Source: Lachnospiraceae bacterium (GTDB taxonomy: Bacteria; Bacillota; Clostridia; Lachnospirales; Lachnospiraceae). From it: 54,338 nt of DNA. The position numbers and the translations under genes were made by a program. This document shows, piece after piece, positions 52,911 through 54,338 of this stretch. The notes below the pieces were generated by a model that saw nothing but the letters and a program-made list of their open reading frames with translations, made no database searches and had not been told where the DNA came from. Location: assembly GCA_029071325.1 (NCBI GenBank), contig JAIEAP010000021.1, positions 1-54,338 on the forward strand, given 5' to 3'. Numbering within the stretch: the stretch's first letter is position 1; each line of letters begins with the position of its first letter.

Positions 52911-54338
52911 TCACTGCAACGGATAATAAGTTCCTACGTTAATAACTCCATCAGACACACCATAAGAAGTATACTCTATAGTAATTCCGTCTACGATAAT
53001 TTGACCTTTGTGAAATTGCCCTTTTCCCAAATTCAATGTAGAAACTTCATTCGCCAATGCTTGATTTACTGTATCAACATTTAGATCAGTTCCTTCTAGA
53101 TGCCTACCACCATGTCCAAAGTTTACTGTTTGACCATTTGCTTTAATTATTGAAGTTACTCCTCCACCTCCACTAGGTGCCACATATTCTCCTAAACCAG
53201 CATTACTACCACTCTCAAGTACCAAACTATTCTCCCCTGAAAACGGTCTTCTCAGACCCGGAACACTCTGCCCGTCCACCTTCTTAAGCGCCAGCGCGTC
53301 ATCTACCTTCCGGATGGCAGTTATCTCCGCATCCGTCAGTCCCTCCATGCTTCCCTTCTCTAAGAACTTAAGATACCGCTCAGCCTCCTCCGGCGCCATC
53401 AGTTCTGCATAGGAGTTTGGCGTCTCTTTTGGTGGATAGAGACCGCTGATGTTGACACTCTGATCCAGGCTCTTTAATCCGCCATAACTTCCAATGGCAA
53501 CGATGGTCCCGGCAAACATCCCGGCCAACTTGCTGTCCGTGATGTCGGTCACTATGTCTGCTGACTCTGCCGCCATCACACTGCTGTACCCCAGCATACC
53601 CAGCTCCGTTAAACCTGCCCGCACCGGGGATGTCCCTGCATTGACGGCTGCCGTCATGCTCCCACCCACCGGCAACAGCATCCCTGCCGCCATCGTACAG
53701 GCGTTTCCTATCGTGTAGTATAAACCGGGATCTGCTGCAAAAGCGGTGTCACGGATGGGATTGACTGCCACTGTCCTGGCATCTCCCGCCAGGCCGTACT
53801 GGTAGCTCTCGTACGCTTCCAGCCAGTTGGATTCCCCATAGAGGAAGGTCCCGCTCCCGATTGCAAGGCTTGCCGACACCGATACCACGGAGGATAAGGT
53901 CACGGCTGTGGTCCCGGCTACCAGGGGCGTTGCCGCTCCAAAGGTGCATACGATCACGACACCTCCTAAGATGAGCGTCCCCACTGCCGCGATCATACTG
54001 ATCATCGCCTGCTCTTTCCGCTGCCTTACCGCCTCCTCCCATGCCTCCTGTCTTTGTTTATAGATAGCTTCACTGTTTTCCACCAGTCCGCGGGTCTGCG
54101 TGATATAGTTCTTCTGCAGTCCATTCCGCAGGCTTGCGTTCTGGAAAGCCGGAAGATCACTGATGCGCCCTGCCTCATATGTACTGATTGTATCACCGGA
54201 CAGGTTCTGGTGTCTACCGATGACTGCTGTTATATCTCTGATCATTTCCTTTGTGAGAGCCAGGTCAGCATTTTTGTGGCTTTCTTCATATTGCCCCAGC
54301 ATGTTGTTGAGGTTATCGAGATGGATATAGGTTGTGGC
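52911..54338 (-). CDS. C-terminal part of a polymorphic toxin (5' end outside the window)
   Basis: The frame is open to the right edge, so the N-terminus is missing; 476 codons are visible, starting within a helical region. Numbered from the first Met at 54302, a hydrophobic part rich in Ala, Gly and Val (about 98-155) precedes a linker with PEEAERYLKFLEKG and a GLRRPFSGENS boundary. The last 108 residues (52911-53237) are a separate tip domain with FGHGGRHLEG, FHKGQI and a Tyr-rich end, perhaps an RNase of the BECR type. DNA of the tip is clearly more AT-rich than the body. LXG or similar secretion is likely but the N-terminal part is not seen. Confidence 0.75.
   Translation of the reverse strand, partial: ATTYIHLDNLNNMLGQYEESHKNADLALTKEMIRDITAVIGRHQNLSGDTISTYEAGRISDLPAFQNASLRNGLQKNYITQTRGLVENSEAIYKQRQEAWEEAVRQRKEQAMISMIAAVGTLILGGVVIVCTFGAATPLVAGTTAVTLSSVVSVSASLAIGSGTFLYGESNWLEAYESYQYGLAGDARTVAVNPIRDTAFAADPGLYYTIGNACTMAAGMLLPVGGSMTAAVNAGTSPVRAGLTELGMLGYSSVMAAESADIVTDITDSKLAGMFAGTIVAIGSYGGLKSLDQSVNISGLYPPKETPNSYAELMAPEEAERYLKFLEKGSMEGLTDAEITAIRKVDDALALKKVDGQSVPGLRRPFSGENSLVLESGSNAGLGEYVAPSGGGGVTSIIKANGQTVNFGHGGRHLEGTDLNVDTVNQALANEVSTLNLGKGQFHKGQIIVDGITIEYTSYGVSDGVINVGTYYPLQ

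Overview
The window looks like a chromosomal segment of a spore-forming gut member of the Clostridia, most likely Lachnospiraceae. The reasons are protein families typical of that group (PPi-type phosphofructokinase, DUF4250, DUF6320, DUF5692, bile salt hydrolase, a coat F/ferritin-like spore protein), strong GGAGG ribosome sites, consensus sigma-A promoters and a HrcA/CIRCE site. The species cannot be named from the sequence alone. Most genes lie on the minus strand. No rRNA, tRNA, CRISPR array or intact insertion sequence was seen.

Layout. 1-8100: a MITE-like repeat, a small zinc-ribbon membrane protein, the clpC / conserved 137-aa gene / radA group (radA has a LexA-type site), a membrane-anchored cadherin-like protein, a large inverted repeat and a two-helix membrane protein. 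8105-10704: UDP-galactopyranose mutase and a divergent PPi-dependent phosphofructokinase. 10722-16029: a probable six-gene operon in which a polar amino acid ABC importer is followed by a condensation-fold acyltransferase, a DUF6320 membrane protein and an HSL-type esterase. 16237-17932: DUF4250 plus a Rossmann protein, then a DinJ/YafQ toxin-antitoxin pair. 17991-23968: pyruvate kinase, a heterodimeric ABC exporter and a bile salt hydrolase, all in one direction and tightly packed. 24041-29806: a CorA-type channel, a coat protein, an ilvC gene with its probable FadR-type regulator, and a BlaI/M56 sensor pair. 29940-36847: a LacI-like sensor fused to GGDEF, aspartokinase, DUF5692, a hemerythrin fused to a CheX-like domain, and serS with a structured leader. 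37056-43337: a four-gene MacB-like exporter with two adaptors, then glyA. 43428-49873: a second repeat copy, an aspartate aminotransferase, rarA, a polysaccharide deacetylase and clpB under CIRCE control. 49870-54338 is accessory DNA: HigBA between partial duplications of an XRE gene, a truncated hydrolase, and the C-terminal end of a polymorphic toxin with its likely immunity gene.

The least familiar systems are the importer/acyltransferase/DUF6320/esterase operon, the cytosolic ligand-sensing diguanylate cyclase, the hemerythrin-CheX-like fusion, the serine-rich open frame that overlaps a terminator-like hairpin before serS, and a repeat family whose two copies keep a hairpin through matched base changes. 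All functions are inferred from motifs read by eye; no database search was run.
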